Source: Myxococcus dinghuensis
Lineage (GTDB): Bacteria > Myxococcota > Myxococcia > Myxococcales > Myxococcaceae
Direction: 5' to 3'
DNA: 64,000 nt
Assembly (NCBI RefSeq): GCF_024198235.1
Contig: NZ_JAKCFB010000046.1
Span: 1-64,000, forward strand
Shown here in pieces: positions 25,962-34,836 of this stretch (its first letter is position 1; each line of letters starts with the position of its first letter). Below the pieces are notes generated by a model. That model had not been told where the DNA came from and made no database searches. It saw only the letters and a list, made by a program, of their open reading frames with translations. The position numbers and the translations under genes are program-made.

Positions 25962-26416
25962 ACGTCTGCGTCGACGCCTGCTTCCTCCTCGCGCTCTACG
26001 ATTCGAGAGATGGCCACCACGCGAACGCGGTGGCCATCTTCGAGAAGCTCTTCGGCGCGGCCACGAACCAACTCGTCGTCCCCTGGCCCATCCTCTACGA
26101 GACGGTCTCCACGCGCATGGCGCGGCGGAGCGAGTCGATGAAGCAACTCGAGCGAGACTTGAAGCTCCTGCGACAGCGCAACCGCCTGTCGATGTTGTTC
26201 GACAGGAAGATGCGGGAGCAGGCGCTGGGGGAATGCTTCGACGAGCTGAAGAAGCGTGGCGCGGGTTACCGCGCCTTGAGCCTGGTGGACCGGGTGGTCC
26301 GCCTGATGCTGCTCAACCCCAAGAACCGCCTTCACGCCCTCGTCACCTTCAACCGCGAGGATTTCGAGGACGTGTGCAGGACGCGCAAGCTCCAGCTCAT
26401 CGACTCGCCGGACTGA
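25958..26416 (+). CDS. PIN-domain ribonuclease-like protein
   Basis: The 152-residue protein fits the PIN fold used by VapC-type toxins and other RNases. The acidic residues that hold the metal are visible as D6 (VCVDACFLLALYD), E48 (ILYETVSTR) and D111 (SLVDRVVRL), followed by the strand ALVTFNREDF with D135. It is translationally coupled to a small gene in the antitoxin position. That partner does not look like a standard VapB DNA-binding antitoxin, so the pair may be a variant system or another RNA-processing unit. Confidence 0.85.
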   Translation: MNVCVDACFLLALYDSRDGHHANAVAIFEKLFGAATNQLVVPWPILYETVSTRMARRSESMKQLERDLKLLRQRNRLSMLFDRKMREQALGECFDELKKRGAGYRALSLVDRVVRLMLLNPKNRLHALVTFNREDFEDVCRTRKLQLIDSPD

Positions 26417-26422
26417 GGGCGC

Positions 26423-28072
26423 TCACCCCGCCGCGCTGGCCGGGTTCTTCATCAGGTGGTCACCGTAGTCCTCGCGCAGCTTCGTCTTGAGGAACTTGCC
26501 GGTGGACGTGCGCGGGACCTGGGGGACGAAGAGGTAGTCGTCCGGCAGCCAGAACTTGGCGAACTGCTTCGACAGGTGCGCGGCCAGCTCCTCCTTCGTC
26601 GCCGTCTGTCCCGGCTTGAGCACCACCGCCGCGAGCGGACGCTCGTCCCAGCGCGGGTGGCGCCCGGCGAACACCGCCGCCTCCAGCACCGCCGGGTGGC
26701 TCATCAGCGCGTTCTCCAGCGCCACCGACGAGATCCACTCACCCCCGGACTTGATGACGTCCTTGCTCCGGTCGCAGATGCGGACGTAGCCGTCCGAGTC
26801 CATCGTGACGACGTCGCCCGTCTTGAACCAGCCGTCGGACGTGAAGCGGTCCTGCCCCTCGTTGCTGAAGTACGACGAGGCCACCCACGGCCCGCGCACC
26901 TCCAGCTCGCCCATGGTGGCGCCGTCCCAGGGCAGCTTCTGGCCCGACTCGCTCACCACCCGCGTCTCCACGAACGGCAGGGCGAAGCCCTGCGACGCCT
27001 GCGCGCCCAACTGTGTCGCCGCGTCCGCGTGGCGCAGCTCCTGCTTCACCTTCGCCATCGTGCCCACCGGGTTGAGCTCCGTCATGCCCCAGGCGTGGGT
27101 CACCTCCAGGCCGTGCCGCTGCCGGAAGCCGTCGATGAGCGACGGCGGCGCCGCCGAGCCGCCAATCAACATGGTGCGCATCGCGCTCAGGTCCCACTTC
27201 TTCGGGTCCTGGTCCAGGAGCGCCAGGATGCCCAGCCAGATGGTGGGCACGCCGCCCGCGATGGTGACCTTCTCCTCCGCCATCAGGTCCAGCAGCGACG
27301 GCGGGTCCAGGTGCGGCCCGGGGAACACCACCCGCGCGCCCGTGAGGATGGCGTCGAACGGCAGCCCCCACGCCGCCGCGTGGAACATGGGCACCACCGG
27401 CAGCACCGAATCCGCCTCGCCGATGCCCGTCAAATCCCGCATGCAGCACACCAGCGTGTGCAGCACGATGGAGCGGTGGCTGAACAGCACCCCCTTCGGG
27501 TTGCCCGTCGTCCCCGACGTGTAGCAGAGCATCGCCGCCGAGTCCTCATCCAGCTTCGGCAGCTCGAACTCCGGCGACTCCGCCGCCAGCAGCGCCTCGT
27601 AGTCGAGCGTCCCCTCCGGCGCCGGGCCCGCGTCCGGGATGACGATGACGTGCTTGAGGCTCGGCACCGACGCCGCGAACTTCTCGAACAGCGGCCACAG
27701 CGAGCGGTCCACCAACACCACGGTGTCCTCCGCGTGCCGCGCGATGTAGCCCAGGTCGTTCGGGTGAAGCCGCAGGTTGAGCGTGTGCACCACCGCGCCC
27801 ATCGACGGAATCCCGAAGTACGCCTCCAGGTGCCGGAAGTGGTTCCAGCTCAACGTCGCCACCCGGTCCCCGGGCTTCACCCCCAGCCGCTTCAGCGCGT
27901 TCATCAACTGGCACGTGCGCCGGACGAAGTCCGCGTACGTGTAGCGATGCATCGACTTGTCCGGGTTGCGGCTGACGATCTCCGAGCGCGGGTAGTACGT
28001 GCGGGCGCGCTCCAGGAAGTGGGTCAGCGTGAGCGGGAAGTCCATCATGCGGCCTGGAAGCATCGGCACCAT
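26423..28072 (-). CDS. Acyl-CoA synthetase (AMP-forming), long- or medium-chain fatty acid type
   Basis: The 549-residue adenylate-forming enzyme has the P-loop motif YTSGTTGNPKGV, the adenine-binding HAWGMTELNP, FKTGDVV and KDVIKSGGEWIS, and the C-terminal catalytic lysine region PRTSTGKFLKTKL. It activates a fatty acid to acyl-AMP and then acyl-CoA. Sequence style is closest to medium/long-chain fatty acyl-CoA synthetases. The first codon is uncertain: ATG 28072 or 28063 extend slightly beyond ATG 28048. It converges with the PIN gene 6 bases away. Confidence 0.93.
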   Translation of the reverse strand: MVPMLPGRMMDFPLTLTHFLERARTYYPRSEIVSRNPDKSMHRYTYADFVRRTCQLMNALKRLGVKPGDRVATLSWNHFRHLEAYFGIPSMGAVVHTLNLRLHPNDLGYIARHAEDTVVLVDRSLWPLFEKFAASVPSLKHVIVIPDAGPAPEGTLDYEALLAAESPEFELPKLDEDSAAMLCYTSGTTGNPKGVLFSHRSIVLHTLVCCMRDLTGIGEADSVLPVVPMFHAAAWGLPFDAILTGARVVFPGPHLDPPSLLDLMAEEKVTIAGGVPTIWLGILALLDQDPKKWDLSAMRTMLIGGSAAPPSLIDGFRQRHGLEVTHAWGMTELNPVGTMAKVKQELRHADAATQLGAQASQGFALPFVETRVVSESGQKLPWDGATMGELEVRGPWVASSYFSNEGQDRFTSDGWFKTGDVVTMDSDGYVRICDRSKDVIKSGGEWISSVALENALMSHPAVLEAAVFAGRHPRWDERPLAAVVLKPGQTATKEELAAHLSKQFAKFWLPDDYLFVPQVPRTSTGKFLKTKLREDYGDHLMKNPASAAG

Positions 28073-28167
28073 CCCTTTCGCGGAGGAAGAAGAGGGAGCC
28101 GATGCTACCGGATGCGCGCCGACCACCGAGGCTCGCCTGCCCTCGATGTTCGGGATGGTGCACTGCG

Positions 28168-29205
28168 TCAGCCGAAGAAGACCTGGGCGACCTCGAAGAA
28201 CTCGCGAGGGACCTTCTTGAGTTCCTTGGTGGCCGCGGACAGCTCCACGCTGACGATTTCGTTGCCGCGCAGCGCGGCCATCTTCCCGAACTCGCCGCGG
28301 GCGACCATGTCGCACGCATGCACGCCGTACCGGGTGGCGAGCACGCGGTCGTGTGCCGTGGGGGCGCCGCCGCGCTGGATGTGGCCGAGCACGGACACGC
28401 GCGTCTCGAAGCCGGTGCGCCGTTCGATCTCCTGCGCGACGATGTTGCCCACGCCGCCCAGGCGCGGCCGGCCCGCCTCGTCCAGCGCGCCGCTGGTGAC
28501 CAACTGCTCGTTCTGGTCCGGGGACGTCTTGATGCGCGTGCCCTCGGCCACCACGACGATGGAGAAGCTGCGGCCGCCGGCGTGGCGGCGCTGGATGTGC
28601 TCGGCCACGCGCTCCAGGTCCGCGGGCACCTCCGGCACGAGGATGACGTCCGCGCCGCCGGCGATGCCCGCGTAGGTGGCGATCCACCCCACGTGGCGGC
28701 CCATCACCTCGCAGACGATGACGCGCTTGTGGGACTCGGCGGTGGAGTGCAGCCGGTCCACCGCCTCCGTGGCGATGGCCACCGCGGTGTCGAAGCCGAA
28801 GGTGAAGTCGGTGCCGTTCAGGTCGTTGTCGATGGTCTTCGGCACGCCCACCACGCGCAGGCCCTCCTGCGACATGCGGGTGGCGGCGGACAGCGTGCCC
28901 TCGCCGCCGATGGCGATGATGGCGTGGATGCCATTGCGCTCCACGGCGCGCTTCACGCGCTCCAGGCCGTTCTCCACCTTGAAGGGGTTGACGCGGGAGG
29001 TGCCGAGGATGGTGCCACCCCGGTGGAGGATGCCGGAGGTGGTCTCACGGGTGAGGCGGAAGTGGTTGTCCTCCAACAGGCCCTTCCATCCATCCCTCAG
29101 GCCCATCATCTCGAACCCATGGGCGGAGGCACGGCGGACGATGGCGCGAATCACGGCGTTGAGGCCGGGGCAGTCTCCCCCGCCGGTGAGCACGGCGACT
29201 TTCAT
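28168..29205 (-). CDS. pfkA: 6-phosphofructokinase
   Basis: The 345-residue protein has the group A phosphofructokinase motifs: LTGGGDCPGLNAVIR, IGGEGTLSAATRM, PKTIDNDLNGTDFTFGFDTA, EVMGRHVGWIA and LGHIQRGGAPTAHDR. The catalytic aspartate is D126. The two phosphoryl-donor determinants are G103 (ATP-type) and K123 (the residue common in PPi-dependent enzymes). This G/K combination is known from ATP-using actinobacterial-type enzymes, so ATP use is likely. A Ser/Thr kinase gene, which accompanies pfk in Myxococcus xanthus, is not adjacent here. Confidence 0.95.
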   Translation of the reverse strand: MKVAVLTGGGDCPGLNAVIRAIVRRASAHGFEMMGLRDGWKGLLEDNHFRLTRETTSGILHRGGTILGTSRVNPFKVENGLERVKRAVERNGIHAIIAIGGEGTLSAATRMSQEGLRVVGVPKTIDNDLNGTDFTFGFDTAVAIATEAVDRLHSTAESHKRVIVCEVMGRHVGWIATYAGIAGGADVILVPEVPADLERVAEHIQRRHAGGRSFSIVVVAEGTRIKTSPDQNEQLVTSGALDEAGRPRLGGVGNIVAQEIERRTGFETRVSVLGHIQRGGAPTAHDRVLATRYGVHACDMVARGEFGKMAALRGNEIVSVELSAATKELKKVPREFFEVAQVFFG

Positions 29206-29332
29206 GAGGAGAAGTTGTATCGCGACGCCGCCCGCGCGTGCGCGGAAGTTTGCTCGAACGCCCGACGGAAGACGCGCCGGGCCCTTGGTAAAACAGTCAA
29301 CGTGCTCGCCGTCGGACGCGACGGTGGGTGGT

Positions 29333-30760
29333 TCAGGCGGACACGGCGGGCCGCCGGTGCGTCCACGGGTGTGCGGCCTCCAACTGCGCGGCCAGCCGGA
29401 ACAGCGTGGCCTCGTCGCCGGAGCGCCCGATGAACTGGACGCCCACCGGCAGGCCCTCCGGGCTCCAGTGGAGCGGGACGCTCATCGCCGGGTTGCCCGC
29501 GATGTTGGCCATGGGGCAGTAGGGCGTGAAGGCCGCCGCGCGGAACAGCGGCTGGAGCGGCTCGTCCGCGGGGGCCTCGAAGGAGCCCAGCAGCGGGGCG
29601 GGCTCGGTGACGGTGGGCAGGAGCCACGCGTCCACCTCGTCGAACCGGTGGGCGAAGGCCCGGCTGAAGCGTTGCAGCTCCGCTCCGGCCTGGAGATACG
29701 CGGCGAGCCCCTGGGACAGGCCATATCGATACAGCGCCCAGGTGAAGGGTTCGACGTCGGACGGCTCCACGGCGCGGCCCTGGCGCCGGGCCATGGCGTC
29801 GAGCCCGTAGACGACGCCCGCGGCCCAGGTCGTCATGAAGTGCTGGCCCAGCTCCTCCTCGCCCGGCACCTGGAGGGTGGCCTCGATGACGGAGTGACCC
29901 AGGCCCTCCAGCCTCCGCGCGGCGGCGACCACGGCGGCCAGGCACTCGGGGTGGACGGGCGCGCCCACCGCGTTGCGCAGCGACAGCCCGATGCGCAGGC
30001 GGCCCGGGGGCGCGCCGACCTCCATCAGGAAGGGGCGGTTCCTGGGCGGCGCGAGCGAGGGCGCGCCCAGGTCGGGACCCTCGGTGGCGTCGAGCAGCGC
30101 GGCGCTGTCGCGCACCGTCCGCGTGACGGCGTGCTCGGCCATCATCCAGTGGTACGCGTCACCCAGGTCGGGGCCGGTGGGGTTGCGGCCCCGCGTGGGC
30201 TTGAGGCCGAACAGGCCGCAGTTCGACGCGGGGATGCGGATGGAGCCGCCCCCGTCCGACGCGTGCGCGAAGGGCACCATGCCGCTGGCGACCGCCGCGG
30301 CCGCCCCGCCGCTGGAGCCACCCGCGGAGCGCGCCACGTCCCACGGGTTGCGACAGGGCCCGAACAGCGCGCCCTCCGTCGTGGGCAGGAGGCCCAGCTC
30401 CGGCGTGTTCGTCTTGCCCAGCACCACCAGCCCGGCGCGCAGGTGGCGCTTCACCAGCTCGCTGTCGTGGTCGGGCACGAAGTCCTTCATGAAGCGCGAG
30501 CCCCCCGTGAGGGGCTGGCCCCGCTGCGCGGCGATCAAGTCCTTGAGCAGGAAGGGCACGCCGGTGAAGGGGCCCTCGGGCAGCGGCCCCCGGGCCCGCT
30601 CGCGCGCGGTGTCGAACTGGGTCTGGACCACGGCGTTGAGCTTCGGGTTGCAGCGCTCGATGCGGGCGATGGCCGCGTCCACGAGCTCCAGCGGGGTGAC
30701 CTCCCGGCGGCGGACGAGCTCGGCCTGGGCGGTGGCGTCGAGGCTGACGAAGGGGTCCAT
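29333..30760 (-). CDS. Amidase-signature family amidase
   Basis: The 475-residue enzyme carries the complete amidase-signature triad: K73 (PFLLKDL), cis-serine S149 (SAGGSSGGAAAAVASG) and nucleophile S173 (SDGGGSIRIPAS). The 76- and 24-residue spacings are canonical. It hydrolyses a carboxamide or a related bond. It is not in a gatCAB context, so a catabolic or detoxifying amidase is more likely than tRNA amidation. It diverges from the deaminase gene across a 227-base gap. Confidence 0.94.
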   Translation of the reverse strand: MDPFVSLDATAQAELVRRREVTPLELVDAAIARIERCNPKLNAVVQTQFDTARERARGPLPEGPFTGVPFLLKDLIAAQRGQPLTGGSRFMKDFVPDHDSELVKRHLRAGLVVLGKTNTPELGLLPTTEGALFGPCRNPWDVARSAGGSSGGAAAAVASGMVPFAHASDGGGSIRIPASNCGLFGLKPTRGRNPTGPDLGDAYHWMMAEHAVTRTVRDSAALLDATEGPDLGAPSLAPPRNRPFLMEVGAPPGRLRIGLSLRNAVGAPVHPECLAAVVAAARRLEGLGHSVIEATLQVPGEEELGQHFMTTWAAGVVYGLDAMARRQGRAVEPSDVEPFTWALYRYGLSQGLAAYLQAGAELQRFSRAFAHRFDEVDAWLLPTVTEPAPLLGSFEAPADEPLQPLFRAAAFTPYCPMANIAGNPAMSVPLHWSPEGLPVGVQFIGRSGDEATLFRLAAQLEAAHPWTHRRPAVSA

Positions 30761-30987
30761 GTCTCGACTCTATCGCGCGCGCGCGTGCCCTCCTGCGAGC
30801 CCGCATGGCATCTCCTGCGCGATGACGCGCCGCATCCGTGTACTAGTGGAACAATGCGTGGGGTGGCGATGGACGGAGAGGGAGGCATGTCACGACGCGG
30901 TGAAGGGGCGGTGCGCGAGGGCTCGCATCGGCGTGGGGACGCCCTATCTTCGCGGACGCCGCGAGGCGTGCAGGGGAAGGGCTGGTC

Positions 30988-31719
30988 GTGAACATCCGCG
31001 TCTTCGACTCCGAACAACAGGCCGCCGCCGCATGCGCCACGCGCCTCGCCGAGGCGGTCCGTGCCCGGCCCTCGCTGGTGCTCGGCCTGCCCACCGGCCG
31101 CACGCCGCTCCACGTGTACCGCGAGCTGGTGGCGCTGCATGGGCGAGGCGCGTTGGCGCTGTCGGGTGTGCGGACGTTCAACCTGGACGAGTTCGTGGGC
31201 GTGCCCGCGACCGACGGTGGGAGCTTCCGCGCGTACATGGACCGGCACTTCTTCCGGCACGTGGACCTGGCGCCCGGCAACATCCACTTCCTCGACGGCG
31301 TGGCGGAGGACCTGGAGGCGGAGTGCGCGCGCTACGACGCCGCGCTGGTCCGGGCGGGGGGCTTGGGGCTGGTGCTCCTGGGCATCGGCGCCAACGGACA
31401 CCTCGCCTTCAACGAGCCCGGGGAGTCGCTGGTGGCGGCGTGTCACCGCACGCGGCTGAGCCGCGAGACGCGGGTGGCGAACCTGATGTTGTTCGGGGAC
31501 GACCCGGGCCGCGTGCCCATGGAGGCGCTGACGCTGGGCATGGGCGCGCTGCTCCAGGCCGGGCGCGCGGTGCTGCTGGCCTTCGGTGAGGGCAAGGCGG
31601 AGGCGGTGCGCGCGATGGTGCAGGGGCCCGTCACGCCGCGCTGCCCCGCGTCCTTCCTCCAGCTCCACCGCGACGCGGAGGTGTGGTTGGACGCGGCGGC
31701 GGCGCGCGCGCTTCAGTAG
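30988..31719 (+). CDS. nagB: Glucosamine-6-phosphate deaminase-like protein
   Basis: The 243-residue protein fits NagB: LGLPTGRTPLHVYREL (phosphate loop), TFNLDEFVG with catalytic D67, and GIGANGHLAFNEPG containing N136, H138 and E143. NagB converts glucosamine-6-phosphate to fructose-6-phosphate and ammonia, feeding amino sugars into glycolysis. The start is GTG at 30988. No nagA or transporter gene is adjacent. It converges with the VWA protein gene and overlaps its end by seven bases (31713-31719). Confidence 0.9.
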   Translation: MNIRVFDSEQQAAAACATRLAEAVRARPSLVLGLPTGRTPLHVYRELVALHGRGALALSGVRTFNLDEFVGVPATDGGSFRAYMDRHFFRHVDLAPGNIHFLDGVAEDLEAECARYDAALVRAGGLGLVLLGIGANGHLAFNEPGESLVAACHRTRLSRETRVANLMLFGDDPGRVPMEALTLGMGALLQAGRAVLLAFGEGKAEAVRAMVQGPVTPRCPASFLQLHRDAEVWLDAAAARALQ

Positions 31720-33311
31720 GGCGTCGTGGCGACGCGTTGGGCGGTCAGCGTGCGGGCCTGACGCAGCAGGGAGACGAACTCCTCGCGGTCCGGCCGGCCG
31801 TCGGTGGCGTCCTCGGCGAGCGACTGGACGCGGGAGAAGCCCCGGTCCTCGTCCTCGGTGCCGACCCCGCGCATCAGGTCCGCGGCGCCCGCCACCGCGA
31901 CGGCGAAGCGCAGGTCGGAGGAGGCCTGGCCCAGCGTCTCGTGCACCTGGGCGCGCTCGAGCGAGAAGCGCTGCTCGGCGCCCTCGGTGCCGCCCGGACG
32001 CTTCGAGCGCACGCGCACGGTGGCGACGTGCTCGCCCTCGCCGGTCAGCTCCACCTCGTACAGCGCGGTGACGGTGTGGCCCGCGCCAATCTCGCCCGCG
32101 TCCACCCGGTCGTTGCGGAAGTCCGAGTTCGCGATGGCGCGGTTCTCGTAGCCCAGCAGGCGATAGCCGCGCACCGCCGCGGGGTCGAACTCCACCTGCA
32201 CCTTCACGTCCTGGGCGATGACCTCCAGCGTTCCGGCCAGTTGCTGCTGGAAGACGCGCCGGGCCTCCTTCTCCGAGTCGATGTAGAAGCAGTTGCCGTT
32301 GCCCTTGTTCGCCAGCTTCTCCATCAGGTCGTCGCGGTAGTTGCCCATGCCGAAGCCGATGGTGGAGAGGGTGACGCCCTCCTTCACGTAGCCGCTCACG
32401 GCCTCCAGCATGGTGCTGGCGGTGAGGTTGCGGCCCAGGTTGGTGTCGCCGTCGGTGAGGACCACCACCCGCGCGACGCGGTTCGGTCCGGCCAGGGTCG
32501 CGGCGTGGCGGTAGGCCAGCTCCAGGCCGTCACCCATGGCGGTGCCGCCCCCGGTGTTCAGCGCGTCGATGGCCCGCTCGATGTCCTCGCGCCTCCGCGC
32601 CGGCGTGGTCTCCATCACGGTGCGCACGTCGCCCGCATAGGTGCTGATGGTCACCGTGTCGGCGGGGTTGAGGTTGGAGACCGCCAGCTTCATGGCCGTC
32701 TTCGCGAGCCCGAGCCGGTCGGCGCCGCCCATGGAGCCGCTGGTGTCGACCAGGAAGACCAGGTGCGTGGGCTTGCGCTGCGCGGGGGAGATGTGGCGGC
32801 CCTGGAGGCCGATCTTGAGGATGTGCTGCTTGGGGGAGAAGGGCGAGGGCGCGGCCTCCAGCGCGACGTGGAAGGCGCCCTCCTCGGGCGTGGGCTCCGG
32901 GACGCGGTAGCCGAAGTAGTTCACCCACTCCTCGACGCGGACCTGGGAGGGGGGAGGCCGTTGCCCCTCGCGGAGGGTGCGCCGGAAGAGGGCATAGGAC
33001 GCGGTGTCCACGTCCACGGCGAAGGTGGACTGGGTCTCCGTCGCGGTGAGCGTGAAGGTGTTGGGCGGCGGCGCGGGCTCTCGGGACTGGGGCGGCGGGT
33101 CCCCGTCGGTATTCGACCCGAAGCTGGACATCTTCTTGCGCTGGAAGGCGCTGCCGTAGGCGACGGGCGCGGCGTCGGAGTTGCCCGCGAGCGAGGAGCT
33201 GCTCTGGCCGAACAGCTTGCGGATGTTGTCGCCGAACAGCGTCAGGCCCGCGGCGGCGAGCATGAGGAACGTCAGGGCTGCGCCGAGGATGAATCGCAAT
33301 CGCTTGCTCAT
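31713..33311 (-). CDS. Membrane-anchored VWA (YfbK-like) protein
   Basis: This is a 532-residue protein. An N-terminal membrane helix spans about residues 6-26. A linker leads to the YfbK N-terminal domain (about 85-165), then a VWA domain (about 183-360) with a full MIDAS: DTSGS at 189-193, T257 in GGGTAMGDG, and LTDGD near 286-289. The C-terminal DUF3520 domain begins near 370 (VQVEFDPAAVRGYRLLGYEN). It is the complete counterpart of the VWA-less protein at 4186-5577. The start at 33311 has GAGG six bases upstream. The function of YfbK proteins is poorly known; metal-dependent binding is expected. Confidence 0.93.
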   Translation of the reverse strand: MSKRLRFILGAALTFLMLAAAGLTLFGDNIRKLFGQSSSSLAGNSDAAPVAYGSAFQRKKMSSFGSNTDGDPPPQSREPAPPPNTFTLTATETQSTFAVDVDTASYALFRRTLREGQRPPPSQVRVEEWVNYFGYRVPEPTPEEGAFHVALEAAPSPFSPKQHILKIGLQGRHISPAQRKPTHLVFLVDTSGSMGGADRLGLAKTAMKLAVSNLNPADTVTISTYAGDVRTVMETTPARRREDIERAIDALNTGGGTAMGDGLELAYRHAATLAGPNRVARVVVLTDGDTNLGRNLTASTMLEAVSGYVKEGVTLSTIGFGMGNYRDDLMEKLANKGNGNCFYIDSEKEARRVFQQQLAGTLEVIAQDVKVQVEFDPAAVRGYRLLGYENRAIANSDFRNDRVDAGEIGAGHTVTALYEVELTGEGEHVATVRVRSKRPGGTEGAEQRFSLERAQVHETLGQASSDLRFAVAVAGAADLMRGVGTEDEDRGFSRVQSLAEDATDGRPDREEFVSLLRQARTLTAQRVATTPY

Positions 33312-33411
33312 TGAGACCTCGCGGGGTGTGGCGGAATGTCCCCTCGTCTCACGATTGTCTGGCCTTGCGCGTCCGTCATCCGTCCGAGGTCGGTCATCGG
33401 GAGGAGGTCGG

Positions 33412-33705
33412 TCATCCGACCGATGCGGTCCTCGCGTGGCGCGAATGGGCGCCGCCGTCACGGCGAATCGGGGAGTTCATACGGCACTCCCCGGTGGCGC
33501 GGCCGAGCATCTTGCGGATGTCATCCGCGAACCACGCCGCCGCGGCGAGCGCCGACACGACGATGAACGTCGTGATGCGCAGCAGGGCGTTTGAGAGGGG
33601 GCGAGGAGGAATCCTGTTCGACCCCCGAAGGGCAGGTCGAGCGCGGAGGCCGTTTCCTGGGCGTGGCCCGGACGTGATGCACGCCAACGGGGCGCCTTCC
33701 CCCAT
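33412..33705 (-). pseudogene. Possible remnant copy of the VWA-protein membrane anchor
   Basis: The minus frame here codes a hydrophobic stretch ending in ALAAAAWFADDIRKMLGR. This closely follows the N-terminus of the VWA protein just downstream (AAAGLTLFGDNIRKLFGQ). No VWA-type sequence follows it before the stop at 33412, and no good start codon with a ribosome site precedes the hydrophobic part; the 33705 start adds an unrelated basic lead. It is either a decayed duplicate or a small membrane protein sharing the anchor. The rest of 33312-33729 shows no gene. Confidence 0.4.
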
Positions 33706-33729
33706 CCTCGGGGTGAGCGAGGCGAGGCT

Positions 33730-34827
33730 TCAGCGAGCTGCCGTCTGGGGCCCCAGGCGTGACGTCATGGCGGACGTTGCTCCGGTGGCGGGCCGGGCCC
33801 GTGGCGAAGCCGTCGTGGGGAGCGTCGCCCGCGCACTCCCGTGTGATGCCACGGGGGCTTCGGCTCCGGCGCTCGGCTGAACCGGGGGCGAAGCCTTCGC
33901 GGGGGCCGCCGTCTGCGCGCCCGCGCGTGATGCCACGGCGGACGGTGCTCCAGTCGCGGGCCGAACCGGGGGCGAAGCCTTCGCGGGGGCAGTCACCGGG
34001 CGTGACGCCGTGACGGGCTTCGCTCCAGCACCAGGGCGAACCGGAGATGGCGACTTCGCGGCGGCGGGTCGCGAGGCGCTCGCCAGCGGCCGGACAGGCT
34101 CCGACGGCTTCGCCTGGACCGGGGGGCGCGCGGGCCTGGAGGGCTTCGTCGCCACCGGAGCCTCCTCCGGGGCGCGGGCGGACTTCGCGACGCTCGCGAG
34201 CACGGGACGCGCGACGTTCGCGGGGCGCGGCGCGGGCGCGGGTGGCTTCGTACGCTCCCACGCCGCGAGCACCTTGGGCACGTAGTACTCCGTCTCGCCG
34301 TTGCGGGGCACGCGGCCGTTCACCGCGCCCGGCCCCGCGTTGTACGCGGCCACCGCGAGCCGCACGTCGCGGAAGCGGCGCAACTGCTCGGCCAGGTAAC
34401 GCGCGCTCGCGTCCAGCGCGGGCTCCGGGTCGAACGGGTCCTTGACGCCCAGCATCGCGGCCGTGGTCGGCATGAGCTGCCCGGGCCCCATGGCCCCGGC
34501 GGGTGAGATGCGATGCACGCGCCCCTCGGACTCCACCTGCACCAGCGCGTGCAGCAGGCCCGGAGGGAGCCGGTGTCGCCGCTCGGCCGCGTCGATGAGG
34601 GGCTCCAGCTCCTCGTGCCCGTCCAACAGGCACGACGTGCGGTGCGCCGCGTAGCTGCGCAGCGCGTTCACCTTCATCTCCATGAAGTTCAGCGACAGCG
34701 GCGCCACGTGCGTGTCCCCCAACCAGGAGACGGCCGCGTTGAGCAGCACCACGGGCACGAGCACGGCCACCGCCAGCCATGCCCACCACGGAATGCTGAA
34801 GCCGCCCTGGGCCCGCTTGCGCGCCAC
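33730..34827 (-). CDS. Lytic transglycosylase with long Pro/Ala tail
   Basis: This is a 365-residue membrane-anchored protein. A membrane helix spans about residues 12-32. The SLT-type muramidase domain (about 75-185) has catalytic Glu in ALVQVESEGRVHRIS, then AGAMGPGQLMPTTA and LAVAAYNAGPGAV. This family cleaves peptidoglycan to 1,6-anhydro products. About 175 C-terminal residues are low-complexity Ala/Pro/Ser/Lys-rich, with a 28-residue unit in tandem, perhaps a wall-spanning spacer. Nothing marks the tail as a separate gene. Confidence 0.92.
   Translation of the reverse strand: MARKRAQGGFSIPWWAWLAVAVLVPVVLLNAAVSWLGDTHVAPLSLNFMEMKVNALRSYAAHRTSCLLDGHEELEPLIDAAERRHRLPPGLLHALVQVESEGRVHRISPAGAMGPGQLMPTTAAMLGVKDPFDPEPALDASARYLAEQLRRFRDVRLAVAAYNAGPGAVNGRVPRNGETEYYVPKVLAAWERTKPPAPAPRPANVARPVLASVAKSARAPEEAPVATKPSRPARPPVQAKPSEPVRPLASASRPAAAKSPSPVRPGAGAKPVTASRPVTAPAKASPPVRPATGAPSAVASRAGAQTAAPAKASPPVQPSAGAEAPVASHGSARATLPTTASPRARPATGATSAMTSRLGPQTAAR
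33879..33990. repeat. 84-base-period direct repeat in transglycosylase tail
   Basis: A 28-base block beginning GAACCGGGGGCGAAGCCTTC occurs at 33879-33906 and again, identical, at 33963-33990. The 84-base spacing equals 28 codons, so gain or loss of a unit keeps the frame. Diverged copies of the same theme flank it. Confidence 0.75.
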
Positions 34828-34836
34828 GCCCCACCC

